A DNA stretch of 15,357 nt from Gammaproteobacteria bacterium (lineage in GTDB: Bacteria > Pseudomonadota > Gammaproteobacteria > SMWH01): assembly GCA_004357005.1 (NCBI GenBank), contig SMWH01000090.1, positions 1 through 15,357 on the forward strand. Reading direction: 5' to 3'. The stretch's first letter is position 1. Every line of letters begins with the position of its first letter. The translations under genes were made by a program, and so were the position numbers. The notes below the pieces were generated by a model. The model had not been told where the DNA came from, did not search any database, and was given only the letters and a program-made list of their open reading frames with translations. Below, piece after piece: positions 1 through 7,994 of this stretch.

Positions 1-20
1 AGGCCCAGGGACGGGAGGTC

Positions 21-1043
21 ATGGATCAGGTATTCACGCTCAAGGAACTGGCCGAAAGATTCGGCGGTGAGGTGCATGGCAGCGCGGACGCCCGCGTAGA
101 CCATGCCGCGCCGCTGTACAGCGCCGCCGCCGGCGCGATCAGTTTCTTTGCCAATACCCGATACCGGGCGGAGCTTCGCGATACTGGCGCATCGGTGGTG
201 GTTCTGGCCGCTGAAGACGTGGATGACTGTCCTGTCTCGGCCCTGGTTTGTGCCAACCCCTACGCCACCTATGCCCGGTTGGCCGGGCTTTTTGCCCCGC
301 GTCGCGAAACGGTTCCAGGAATTCATCCCTCGGCCGTCGTGGACTCGACGGCGAGCGTGGACAAAAGCGCGAGCATAGGCCCCTTGACGGTGGTGGAAGC
401 CGGTGTTCGGGTCGGGGCAGGGGCCGCCATAGGGCCGGGCTGCATCCTCGCACACGACAGTGTGGTGGGGGCGGGTTCGCGTCTGGTTGCAAACGTGACC
501 CTGTGTCACGGCGTCGAAATCGGTGAACGGGCGCTGATCCACCCCGGTGTGGTCATCGGGGCTGATGGCTTCGGTATCGCGAAGGACGGTGAAGCCTGGA
601 TCAAAGTGCCGCAGCTTGGCAGCGTGCGCGTGGGCAACGATGTGGAGATCGGCGCCAACACCACCATCGACCGGGGTGCGCTGGAGGATACGGTCATCGG
701 TGACGATGTCCGTCTGGACAACCAGATTCAGATCGCGCATAACGTGGTCATCGGCGCGCACACGGCGATGGCCGGTTGTTCGGCGGTAGCCGGGAGTTCG
801 ACCGTCGGCGCCCATTGTCTGATTGCAGGCGGGGTGGGCATACTTGGCCACCTGAGCGTGGCGGACCATGTCCAGATAACGGCCATGAGCCTGGTGACCC
901 ACTCGATCAGGAAAGCCGGCGTGTATTCCAGCGGCACGCCACTTCAGCCCAACCGGGAATGGCGTCGGAATGCGGTTCAATTCAGGCACCTGAATGAGTT
1001 GGTCAAACGGCTTCGCAAACTGGAACACCCCAATGAAGACTGA
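21..1043 (+). CDS. lpxD: UDP-3-O-(3-hydroxyacyl)glucosamine N-acyltransferase LpxD
   Basis: LpxD adds the second 3-hydroxyacyl chain, to N-2 of UDP-3-O-acylglucosamine, in cytoplasmic lipid A synthesis (third step). The 340 residues match the usual family length of about 341. The N-terminal uridine-binding domain (about 1-100) precedes a left-handed beta-helix of hexapeptide repeats (about 101-290) and a C-terminal helix (about 312-335). The catalytic histidine is His240 in QIAHNVVIG, matching E. coli His239. The family motif GVYSSGTPLQPN is at 300-311. The ATG at 21 follows AGGGA (7-11) and a closer GGGAGG (13-18); the reading frame is open upstream, but the N-terminus aligns well here. In most gammaproteobacteria skp/ompH and bamA lie upstream, outside this window. 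fabZ follows after 10 bases. Confidence 0.97.
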   Translation: MDQVFTLKELAERFGGEVHGSADARVDHAAPLYSAAAGAISFFANTRYRAELRDTGASVVVLAAEDVDDCPVSALVCANPYATYARLAGLFAPRRETVPGIHPSAVVDSTASVDKSASIGPLTVVEAGVRVGAGAAIGPGCILAHDSVVGAGSRLVANVTLCHGVEIGERALIHPGVVIGADGFGIAKDGEAWIKVPQLGSVRVGNDVEIGANTTIDRGALEDTVIGDDVRLDNQIQIAHNVVIGAHTAMAGCSAVAGSSTVGAHCLIAGGVGILGHLSVADHVQITAMSLVTHSIRKAGVYSSGTPLQPNREWRRNAVQFRHLNELVKRLRKLEHPNED

Positions 1044-1044
1044 C

Positions 1045-1051
1045 GGAAAGG
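1045..1051 (+). promoter_or_regulatory. Ribosome binding site supporting the fabZ start at 1054
   Basis: GGAAAGG lies just after the lpxD stop and immediately before ATG 1054. It favours this start over the in-frame ATGs at 994 and 1033, which lie inside lpxD. The spacing is short (2 bases from the last G, more from the first), so this is supportive but not decisive. Confidence 0.5.
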
Positions 1052-1053
1052 TC

Positions 1054-1509
1054 ATGAGTGACAACAAAACCATAGACATCACAGAGATTTTCAAGGCGCT
1101 GCCCCATCGCTACCCGTTTTTGCTGATCGACCGGGTTCTCGAGTTCGAACCGGGCAAATCGCTCAAGGCAATCAAGAACGTCACGATCAACGAGCCCTTT
1201 TTTCCCGGACATTTTCCGGGTCATCCGGTCATGCCGGGCGTATTGATCCTCGAAGCGCTGGCGCAGGCTTCCGGGGTGCTTGCGCACCTGTCGGGGGGAA
1301 CGTCGGGGGGCAATCCTCTGTATTACCTCGTCAAGATCGACAAGGCGCGTTTTATCCGGGTCGTCATACCGGGCGATCAAATGGTTCTCGAGGTACATCA
1401 GAAGCGCATGCGCAGGCGCATGGGGCTGTATATCTGCGAAGCCAGCGTCGATGGGAAGAGAGTGGCCACCGCCGAGATGCTCTGTGCCGAGAGGGACGGC
1501 GACGCGTGA
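1054..1509 (+). CDS. fabZ: 3-hydroxyacyl-[acyl-carrier-protein] dehydratase FabZ
   Basis: FabZ dehydrates 3-hydroxyacyl-ACP to trans-2-enoyl-ACP in type II fatty acid elongation. It competes with LpxA and LpxD for the same substrate, which explains its place inside the lpx cluster. From ATG 1054 the protein is 151 residues, the E. coli length. It has a single hot-dog fold with the signature LPHRYPFLLIDR (16-27) and the catalytic pair His53 (in PGHFPGHPVMPG) and Glu67 (in LILEALAQ). The same frame is open further up, with ATGs at 994 and 1033, but those starts would overlap lpxD and add unconserved residues. Its stop TGA overlaps the lpxA start as GTGA, suggesting coupled translation. Confidence 0.96.
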   Translation: MSDNKTIDITEIFKALPHRYPFLLIDRVLEFEPGKSLKAIKNVTINEPFFPGHFPGHPVMPGVLILEALAQASGVLAHLSGGTSGGNPLYYLVKIDKARFIRVVIPGDQMVLEVHQKRMRRRMGLYICEASVDGKRVATAEMLCAERDGDA

Positions 1510-2276
1510 TCCACAAGCAAGCGGTGGTTGATGCCAGCGCCAAAATTGCTGACGATGCGCAAATCGGTCCGTTCACCGTTGTTGGGTCTGAGGTAAGCAT
1601 CGGCGCGGGTACCTGGGTGGGCTCCCACGTGGTGATCAGCGGGCCGACCAGCATCGGCCGCGATAACCGATTGTTCCCGTTCGCTATCGTGGGCGCTGAA
1701 TGTCAGGACAAGAAATACGCCGGCGAGCCCACGCGCCTGGAAATCGGCAACGGTAACGTGATACGCGAGTACTGTTCCCTGCACCGGGGTACGGTACAGG
1801 GGGGCGGGGTTACGCGCATCGGCGACAACAACTGGATCATGGCTTACGTTCACATCGCGCATGATTGCGTTGTCGGCAACGATTCGATCTTTGCCAACGC
1901 GGCGTCTCTGGCTGGACACGTTGTGGTCGAGGATAACGTCATCCTCGGGGGCTTTACCCTGGTTCATCAGTTTTGCCGTGTCGGTGCCCACAGCTTCACG
2001 GGAATGGGCAGTGTTCTGAACCGGGATGTGCCGCCCTATATCATGGTGGGAGGCCCCATGTCCGCTCCACGGGGGATCAACAGCGAAGGGTTGAAACGCC
2101 GCGGCTTTTCCTCGGACCGCATTCGAATCATCAAGCAGGCCTACAGGATCATCTACAAGAAAGGTCTGAAACTGGATGAAGCACGCCAGGAACTGAGCGA
2201 CATGGCAACCGATCATCCGGACATCCAGCTGATGGTGGATTTCCTCTCCAAGAGCCAGCGCAGCATCCTGCGCTAA
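1506..2276 (+). CDS. lpxA: Acyl-[ACP]--UDP-N-acetylglucosamine O-acyltransferase LpxA
   Basis: LpxA catalyses the first step of lipid A synthesis, moving a 3-hydroxyacyl chain from ACP to O-3 of UDP-GlcNAc. The start is GTG at 1506, overlapping the fabZ stop by four bases. The 256 residues (E. coli 262) form a left-handed beta-helix of hexapeptide repeats (about 1-185) and a C-terminal helical domain (about 186-256) with the motif GLKRRGFS. The catalytic base is His119 in HIAHDCVVG (E. coli His125), with His138 in LAGH and His154 in VHQFC also conserved. The position equivalent to the E. coli chain-length residue Gly173 is Met167, in FTGMGS. Pseudomonas aeruginosa has methionine there and prefers 10-carbon chains, so a short-chain LpxA is inferred. 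Confidence 0.97.
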   Translation: MIHKQAVVDASAKIADDAQIGPFTVVGSEVSIGAGTWVGSHVVISGPTSIGRDNRLFPFAIVGAECQDKKYAGEPTRLEIGNGNVIREYCSLHRGTVQGGGVTRIGDNNWIMAYVHIAHDCVVGNDSIFANAASLAGHVVVEDNVILGGFTLVHQFCRVGAHSFTGMGSVLNRDVPPYIMVGGPMSAPRGINSEGLKRRGFSSDRIRIIKQAYRIIYKKGLKLDEARQELSDMATDHPDIQLMVDFLSKSQRSILR

Positions 2277-2289
2277 CCAGTACGTTTCG

Positions 2290-3495
2290 GTGAAACCGCG
2301 GATTGCCATTGTCGCCGGGGAAGCGTCAGGCGATCTGCTCGGGGCACGATTGATCACCGCGTTGCGTGAGCGTTTTCCCGATGCCTGCTTCGAGGGTGTC
2401 GCAGGTCCGCACATGCTCGAAGCCGGGTGTGAAGCGCTGTTTGACAGCGAGGAACTGTCAGTCATGGGGTTGGTGGAAATCCTCAAGGATCTCCCGCGCC
2501 TCATGTCGATTCGCCGTGAACTGCGTCAGCGGTGGACGGCGAACCCACCGGACTGTTTCATCGGTATCGACTCCCCGGATTTTAATCTGCGACTGGCACG
2601 CCGTCTGCGCGGTGTCGGTGTGCCCACCGCGCACTACGTTAGTCCGACCGTGTGGGCGTGGCGTCCCGGGCGCGTGAACACCGTTGCGCGCAGCGCGGAC
2701 CTCGTGTTGTGCCTGTTTCCCTTCGAGCCTGCCTGCTACGAAAACACACCCGTCACTGCCGTCTGCGTGGGACACCCGTTGGCCGACGAGATTCCTCTGC
2801 AAAACGATGTCGCCGCGGCACGGCGGGCGTTGGGGCTGGAGCTGCAATGCGTCGTGGTGGCTCTGCTGCCGGGCAGTCGGATGTCCGAGGTGGAACGTCT
2901 CGGCCCGGTGTTCGCCCGGACCGCCAGGCGGTTGGCGAAAGCCCGACCCGAATTACGTTTCGTGGCGCCCATGCCCAGCGCCCGGATTCGGGCCCTGTTC
3001 AGCGAACAGCTGGCGCGGTGGGCCCCCGGTGTGCCGGTGACCCTGGTGGATCAGCGGTCGCGGGAAGTGATGGGCGCCAGCGACGCGGTTTTGCTTGCCT
3101 CGGGGACCGCCTCGCTGGAAGCGATGCTGCTCAAACGGCCCATGGTGGTCGCCTACAAACTCGCTCCGATCACGCATTTCATCGTCAAAGGCCTGGGTCT
3201 GCTGCGCCTGGATCGCTATGCACTGCCGAATCTGCTTGCCGGCCGCGACCTCGTGCCGGAATATATGCAGGGGGCGGCGCGCCCGGAGGTGTTGGCCACG
3301 GCGGTACTCGAGATGCTGGACCTGTCGCCGCAACGCTGCTCGGAACTGAGAGATGCTTTTCGCGATCTGCATCTCGAACTTCGTCTCGATTCGAGTCGGC
3401 GGGCGGTGGATGAAATAATCAGGGTGCTCGCAACGCGGCCAGCGCGGGCAGAGGATTCACCCCGGTCAGGGCCGCAGCCATTAGACGAGCAATGA
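2290..3495 (+). CDS. lpxB: Lipid-A-disaccharide synthase LpxB
   Basis: LpxB (GT19 family glycosyltransferase) joins UDP-2,3-diacylglucosamine and lipid X into the lipid A disaccharide at the inner face of the inner membrane. The start is GTG 2290, 13 bases after lpxA, with a poor ribosome site; the conserved N-terminal IAIVAGEASGDLLGA begins four residues later. Other family motifs are GVAGPHM (36-42), IGIDSPDFN (91-99, with Asp94 equivalent to the essential E. coli Asp98), HYVSPTVWAWR and ASGTASLEAM. At 401 residues it is about 19 longer than the E. coli enzyme. The excess is a C-terminal tail rich in Arg, Pro and acidic residues that I do not recognise. The stop overlaps the dnaE start as ATGA; rnhB, normally next in this cluster, is absent. 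Confidence 0.96.
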   Translation: MKPRIAIVAGEASGDLLGARLITALRERFPDACFEGVAGPHMLEAGCEALFDSEELSVMGLVEILKDLPRLMSIRRELRQRWTANPPDCFIGIDSPDFNLRLARRLRGVGVPTAHYVSPTVWAWRPGRVNTVARSADLVLCLFPFEPACYENTPVTAVCVGHPLADEIPLQNDVAAARRALGLELQCVVVALLPGSRMSEVERLGPVFARTARRLAKARPELRFVAPMPSARIRALFSEQLARWAPGVPVTLVDQRSREVMGASDAVLLASGTASLEAMLLKRPMVVAYKLAPITHFIVKGLGLLRLDRYALPNLLAGRDLVPEYMQGAARPEVLATAVLEMLDLSPQRCSELRDAFRDLHLELRLDSSRRAVDEIIRVLATRPARAEDSPRSGPQPLDEQ

Positions 3496-6400
3496 GCGAT
3501 TTCGTCCACCTTCATCTGCACACGGAATACTCGCTGGTTGACGGGGTGGTGCGGTTGCGGCCACTCGTTGAGCAAGTCGCAATGATCGGCATGCCGGCGG
3601 TTGCGGTCACCGATCACAGCAATCTGTTCGGTGTCGTCAAATTCTATCGCGCCGCGGAGAAAGCCGGGGTCAAACCCGTGATCGGGGCCGATGTGCTTAT
3701 CCGCAATCCCGCCGAGGACCAGACGCCGTTTCGCTCGGTATTGTTGTGCCAGAACACCGACGGTTACCGAAATCTCGCGCGCCTGCTCACCCGTGCGCAA
3801 CTGCACGGTCATCATCACGGTGAGGCGTTGTTGCTGTACGAGTGGTTGGCGGAATATGCGGAGGGACTCATTGTGCTTTCGGGTGGGATCCACGGTGATG
3901 TGGGCCGGGCGCTGCTGAGTGGGCGGCGTGAGGGGGCAGAGGAACGCCTGGCCTGGTGGACACGTCATTTCCCGGACCGCTATTACCTGGAACTGCAGCG
4001 AACGGAGAGGGAATTCGAGGAGGACTACATCGATCTGGCGGTGGATCTGGCGGGCAGCCATGACTGCCCGGTGGTAGCCACCAACGATGTGCGCTTCGTT
4101 CGATCCGACGAGTTTGGATCTCACGAAGCGCGCGTGTGCATACACGACGGTTACGTCCTCAATGACCCGCGTCGGCCACGTCTCTATACGGAGCAGCAAT
4201 ATCTCAAGTCCCCCGGGGAAATGTGTGAACTGTTCAGTGATCTGCCCGAGGCCCTGCGGAACACCGTTGAGATTGCGACGCGTTGTAATGTCCAGCTGCA
4301 GTTCGACCAGGTGTTTTTGCCCAGCTTCCCCATCCCGGAAGAGGAGACAGTGGAGAGTTATCTGGGCCGGCAGGCTGCGGCGGGTCTGGACCGCAAGTTA
4401 CGGGCGCACGGGACTGCGCCGGGGCGTGACCTCCAGGTCTACCAGGACCGCCTTGCCCGGGAACTGGACGTCATCGACCAGATGGGTTATCCGGGTTACT
4501 TCCTGATCGTTGCCGATTTTGTTCGCTGGGCGAAGGAAAACGAGATCCCGGTCGGGCCGGGCCGTGGATCGGGTGCTGGATCACTGGTGGCGTACGCGCT
4601 GGACATTACGGGCCTGGATCCCCTGCGCTATGACCTGCTTTTTGAACGTTTTCTGAATCCCGAACGGGTTTCTCTGCCTGATTTCGATATCGATTTCTGC
4701 ATGGAAGGGCGCGACAGGGTTATTGAGTACGTGGCCGAGCGATATGGACATGACCGGGTTTGCCAGATCATCACGCTTGGCACCATGGCAGCGCGCGCGG
4801 TTGTTCGAGACACCGGTCGGGTGCTGGGTCACCCCTATGGTTTCGTGGACCGCATTGCGAAGATGATTCCCTTCGAGATCGGGATGACCCTGGACAAGGC
4901 GCTGGGGATGGACAAAGAACTGCAGGCGCTCTATCGCGATGATGAGGAAGTAAACGAGTTGATCGATCTGGCCCTGTCTCTGGAAGGGCTGGCTAGAAAC
5001 GCGGGTAGACATGCCGGTGGCGTCGTGATCGCGCCGTCGACGCTGACGGATTTTACTCCCCTGTATTGCGAAGAACGCGGCGGCGGTGTAGTCACCCAGT
5101 TCGACAAGGACGATGTGGAAGCGATCGGTCTCGTCAAGTTCGATTTTCTCGGACTTCGAACCCTCACCATCATTGACTGGGCCGTCAAGACCATCAACAA
5201 GCGGAGAAAAAAGGAAAACGAAAACCCGATCGACATCAATGCACTGCCGATGGATGATGAACGGACGTTCGAGTTGTTGCGTGCCCGCGGCACCACCGCG
5301 GTGTTTCAACTGGAGTCACGGGGCATGAAAGACCTGATTCGGCACATGCAACCGGGCAACTTCGAAGACGTGATTGCCCTGGTGGCGTTGTTCCGGCCTG
5401 GTCCCCTGCAGTCGGGAATGGTCGAGGATTACATGGACCGCAAACACGGCCGCTCACAGGTCGAATACGCGGATCCGGCGCTGGAACCGATTCTCAAACC
5501 CACTTATGGAGTGATTCTCTATCAGGAACAGGTCATGCAGATCGCGCAGGACCTGGCCGGATATTCGCTGGGTGGCGCCGATCTGCTGCGCCGGGCGATG
5601 GGAAAGAAAAAACCGGAGGAGATGGCCAAACAGCGCGCGATATTTGTCAAAGGCGCGGAGGCCCGTGGAGTGAAAACACGGGTGGCCAGTTACATCTTCG
5701 ACCTGATGGAGAAATTCGCCGGTTACGGTTTCAATAAATCGCATTCGGCTGCCTATGCTCTGCTGGCATATCAGACCGCCTGGCTCAAGGCGCACTATCC
5801 GGCGGAGTTCATGGCCGCTGTGCTTTCCGGGGACATGGATAACACCGACAAACTCGTCGTGCTGGTGGACGAAATACGGAATATGGGGCTCAGTCTGCTG
5901 AGCCCGGACATCAACGCTTCGAACTATCACTTTCAGGCCATGGACCCTGGCACCATTCTTTACGGGCTCGGCGCGATCAAGGGTGCCGGGCGAAAAGCGG
6001 TGGAGACACTGGTGGCGGACCGTGAGGCTAATGGTCCCTATGCGGATCTGCTGGATGCCTGCGTGCGCAGCGATCTTCACAAGGTAAACCGCAAGGTTTT
6101 TGAGGGGCTGATCATGGCCGGGGCTTTTGACGGTCTGGAAGACAACCGCGCGGCATTGCTGACCCAACTGCCCGAGGCGCTCCGGGCCGCCGAACAGCAC
6201 ACGCGGGACTGCCGGTCGGGGCAGATCGGTCTTTTTGGTGGAACAGGCGGCAGCGGGGACTCGCGAACGGTGGCGCTGCCGGATGTGCCGCCCCTGGAAA
6301 CGGGTGCTCGATTGAGGGCGGAACGCGAAAGCCTCGGTCTTTATCTCACCGGGCATCCCCTGGATCCTTATCGTGAGGAAGTTCGAAGGATGATCAGTTG

Positions 6401-6965
6401 CTGGATCAGCGAAGTCCCGGCGCGCGTCACTCACGTGGCCGCTCCCCGGTCGAACGGGTACCGGCGGCAACCGGAGCAGGATTGCGTGCTGGCGGGTCTG
6501 ATCATGAGCGCGCGTCGCCGCGGTGGGCGCATGGCGTTCGGCGTGCTGGATGACGGGACGGGGCGCGTGGAAGTGGCGCTGTTCGAAAAGGCCTACGCGC
6601 AATACGCCGAAACTCTCGAGTCAGACGACATTCTCATTATCGAGGGTGGGATCGGGGTGGATGATTTTTCCGGTGGCTACCGTCTCAATGTGCGGCGGAT
6701 GATGTCGCTGGACGAGGCCCGGGCCGAGTACGCACGCAGACTCGAGATCGAGCTGGCGCCCGGTTCCGACGGGCTGGTGTCGAGCTTGAGGGATATCCTC
6801 TCGCCGTACCGCAACGGCCCCTGTCCCGTCTATCTGCATTATGATTCCCCGGGCGGAAAGCTGTGCCTCGCTCTGAGTGAGCGCTGGCAGGTCAGGCCGA
6901 GTGAGCAGTTGACCCGTTCGCTGCAGGAGTTGGATTGCGTCACAAAGGTTCAGCTGCACTACTGA
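3492..6965 (+). CDS. dnaE: DNA polymerase III alpha subunit DnaE
   Basis: DnaE is the replicative polymerase catalytic subunit. The 1157 residues (E. coli 1160) contain an N-terminal PHP domain (about 4-280, starting VHLHLHTEYSLVDG), palm, thumb and fingers (about 280-810), a helix-hairpin-helix region, and an OB fold (about 995-1075). The three palm aspartates are Asp399 and Asp401 in LPDFDIDF and Asp551 in VKFDFLG. GPGRGSGAGSLVAYAL and FAGYGFNKSHSAAYALLAYQ are present. A likely beta-clamp binding motif, QIGLF, is at 911-915, where E. coli has QADMF. The PHP domain resembles the E. coli form, so proofreading probably depends on a separate DnaQ (inference). The ATG overlaps the lpxB stop (ATGA). 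The gene appears intact throughout. Confidence 0.98.
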   Translation: MSDFVHLHLHTEYSLVDGVVRLRPLVEQVAMIGMPAVAVTDHSNLFGVVKFYRAAEKAGVKPVIGADVLIRNPAEDQTPFRSVLLCQNTDGYRNLARLLTRAQLHGHHHGEALLLYEWLAEYAEGLIVLSGGIHGDVGRALLSGRREGAEERLAWWTRHFPDRYYLELQRTEREFEEDYIDLAVDLAGSHDCPVVATNDVRFVRSDEFGSHEARVCIHDGYVLNDPRRPRLYTEQQYLKSPGEMCELFSDLPEALRNTVEIATRCNVQLQFDQVFLPSFPIPEEETVESYLGRQAAAGLDRKLRAHGTAPGRDLQVYQDRLARELDVIDQMGYPGYFLIVADFVRWAKENEIPVGPGRGSGAGSLVAYALDITGLDPLRYDLLFERFLNPERVSLPDFDIDFCMEGRDRVIEYVAERYGHDRVCQIITLGTMAARAVVRDTGRVLGHPYGFVDRIAKMIPFEIGMTLDKALGMDKELQALYRDDEEVNELIDLALSLEGLARNAGRHAGGVVIAPSTLTDFTPLYCEERGGGVVTQFDKDDVEAIGLVKFDFLGLRTLTIIDWAVKTINKRRKKENENPIDINALPMDDERTFELLRARGTTAVFQLESRGMKDLIRHMQPGNFEDVIALVALFRPGPLQSGMVEDYMDRKHGRSQVEYADPALEPILKPTYGVILYQEQVMQIAQDLAGYSLGGADLLRRAMGKKKPEEMAKQRAIFVKGAEARGVKTRVASYIFDLMEKFAGYGFNKSHSAAYALLAYQTAWLKAHYPAEFMAAVLSGDMDNTDKLVVLVDEIRNMGLSLLSPDINASNYHFQAMDPGTILYGLGAIKGAGRKAVETLVADREANGPYADLLDACVRSDLHKVNRKVFEGLIMAGAFDGLEDNRAALLTQLPEALRAAEQHTRDCRSGQIGLFGGTGGSGDSRTVALPDVPPLETGARLRAERESLGLYLTGHPLDPYREEVRRMISCWISEVPARVTHVAAPRSNGYRRQPEQDCVLAGLIMSARRRGGRMAFGVLDDGTGRVEVALFEKAYAQYAETLESDDILIIEGGIGVDDFSGGYRLNVRRMMSLDEARAEYARRLEIELAPGSDGLVSSLRDILSPYRNGPCPVYLHYDSPGGKLCLALSERWQVRPSEQLTRSLQELDCVTKVQLHY

Positions 6966-6980
6966 GCGCTGTTTTCGTCT

Positions 6981-6986
6981 TATACT
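6981..6986 (+). promoter_or_regulatory. Possible -10 element upstream of accA
   Basis: TATACT lies in the 68-base dnaE-accA gap and matches five of six positions of the sigma-70 -10 consensus. No good -35 hexamer sits 16-18 bases upstream and there is no extended -10 TG, so this is only a weak candidate for an internal accA-tilS promoter. Confidence 0.3.
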
Positions 6987-6991
6987 TGTCC

Positions 6992-7012
6992 ATCGGGCCC
7001 GAATTGGCCGAT
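6992..7012 (+). promoter_or_regulatory. Small hairpin in the accA leader
   Basis: ATCGG (6992-6996) plus CC (6998-6999) can pair with GG (7006-7007) plus CCGAT (7008-7012). This gives a seven-pair stem with one bulged G and loop CGAATT. A second ATCGG at 7015-7019 could compete for the CCGAT strand, giving a smaller alternative hairpin nearer the accA start. There is no following T tract, so it is not an intrinsic terminator. Function is unknown. Confidence 0.3.
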
Positions 7013-7033
7013 CTATCGGTGCATGGTCTCTGA

Positions 7034-7990
7034 ATGAATCCCAACTTCCTCGATTTCGAACAACCCATCGCGGAGCTTGAAGCCAAGATTCACGAGTTGC
7101 GGTTCGTGGGCGACGATAACGCCATGAATCTCGACGAAGAGATCACTCGCCTGCAGGAAAAATGCGATCAGCGAACCAAATCGATTTTTTCCAACCTCGA
7201 CCCCTGGCAGATTGCACAACTTGCCCGGCACCCGCTGCGCCCCCACACGCTGGATTATGTCGAACGTCTGCTGACCGATTTCGAGGAACTGCATGGCGAT
7301 CGGCATTTTGCGGATGACCACGCCATCGTCGGTGGCATCGGCAGGCTCGAAGGCCGTCCCATCATGGTGATTGGGCACCAGAAAGGCCGGGATACCAAGG
7401 AGAAGCTATTCCGCAATTTCGGCATGCCCCGGCCCGAGGGTTACCGGAAGGCGTTGCGGCTCATGAAAATGGCCGAGCGTTTCCGGCTGCCGATCGTTAC
7501 CTTTATCGATACACCCGGCGCCTATCCGGGAGTGGGAGCGGAGGAGCGGGGACAGAGCGAGGCCATCGCGCGCAACCTGGAAGCGATGGCAGGTCTGCGC
7601 ACCCCCATCGTCGCCATGGTCATTGGGGAAGGGGGTTCCGGCGGAGCGCTGGCCATCGGCGTGGCGGACAAGGTCCTCATGCTTCAGTACGGCACCTATT
7701 CGGTGATTTCTCCCGAGGGATGTGCCTCGATTCTATGGAAGAGCGCTGAACGCGCGAAGGATGCCGCGCAGTCTCTGGGCATCACATCCGGGCGGCTGCA
7801 GGAACTGGGCCTGGTGGACGGGGTCGTCACGGAACCTCTGGGTGGCGCGCACCGGGACCCGGATGCGATCGCTGAAAGCGTGCGCGAGGCCCTGGGCAAT
7901 GCCCTTGACGAGCTTGCGCAACTCGATACTGACACCCTGGTCAGCCGCCGCTACGACCGGTTGATGAACTACGGCCGTTTCCGGGAGTAG
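7034..7990 (+). CDS. accA: Acetyl-CoA carboxylase carboxyltransferase subunit alpha
   Basis: AccA is the alpha subunit of the carboxyltransferase half of acetyl-CoA carboxylase. With AccD it transfers CO2 from biotin on AccB to acetyl-CoA, giving malonyl-CoA for fatty acid synthesis. The 318 residues match E. coli (319) nearly end to end, starting NFLDFEQPIAELEAKI. Key regions are AIVGGIGRLEGRPIMVIGHQKG (broken here only by ordinary substitutions), FIDTPGAYPGVGAEERGQSE and VIGEGGSGGALAIG, which form the crotonase-like active-site backbone. ATG 7034 has little Shine-Dalgarno sequence upstream. A possible -10 element and hairpin sit in the gap after dnaE. tilS starts four bases after its stop; E. 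coli has other genes between accA and tilS. Confidence 0.98.
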   Translation: MNPNFLDFEQPIAELEAKIHELRFVGDDNAMNLDEEITRLQEKCDQRTKSIFSNLDPWQIAQLARHPLRPHTLDYVERLLTDFEELHGDRHFADDHAIVGGIGRLEGRPIMVIGHQKGRDTKEKLFRNFGMPRPEGYRKALRLMKMAERFRLPIVTFIDTPGAYPGVGAEERGQSEAIARNLEAMAGLRTPIVAMVIGEGGSGGALAIGVADKVLMLQYGTYSVISPEGCASILWKSAERAKDAAQSLGITSGRLQELGLVDGVVTEPLGGAHRDPDAIAESVREALGNALDELAQLDTDTLVSRRYDRLMNYGRFRE

Positions 7991-7994
7991 TCTC

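Noticed and set aside
994..1053. Earlier ATG starts (994, 1033) for fabZ
   Set aside because: Both overlap the end of lpxD and extend the protein beyond the family N-terminus. ATG 1054 gives the usual 151 residues.
1398..2504. 368-codon open frame on the minus strand opposite lpxA and lpxB
   Set aside because: Same reason: it mirrors conserved plus-strand genes and encodes nothing recognisable.
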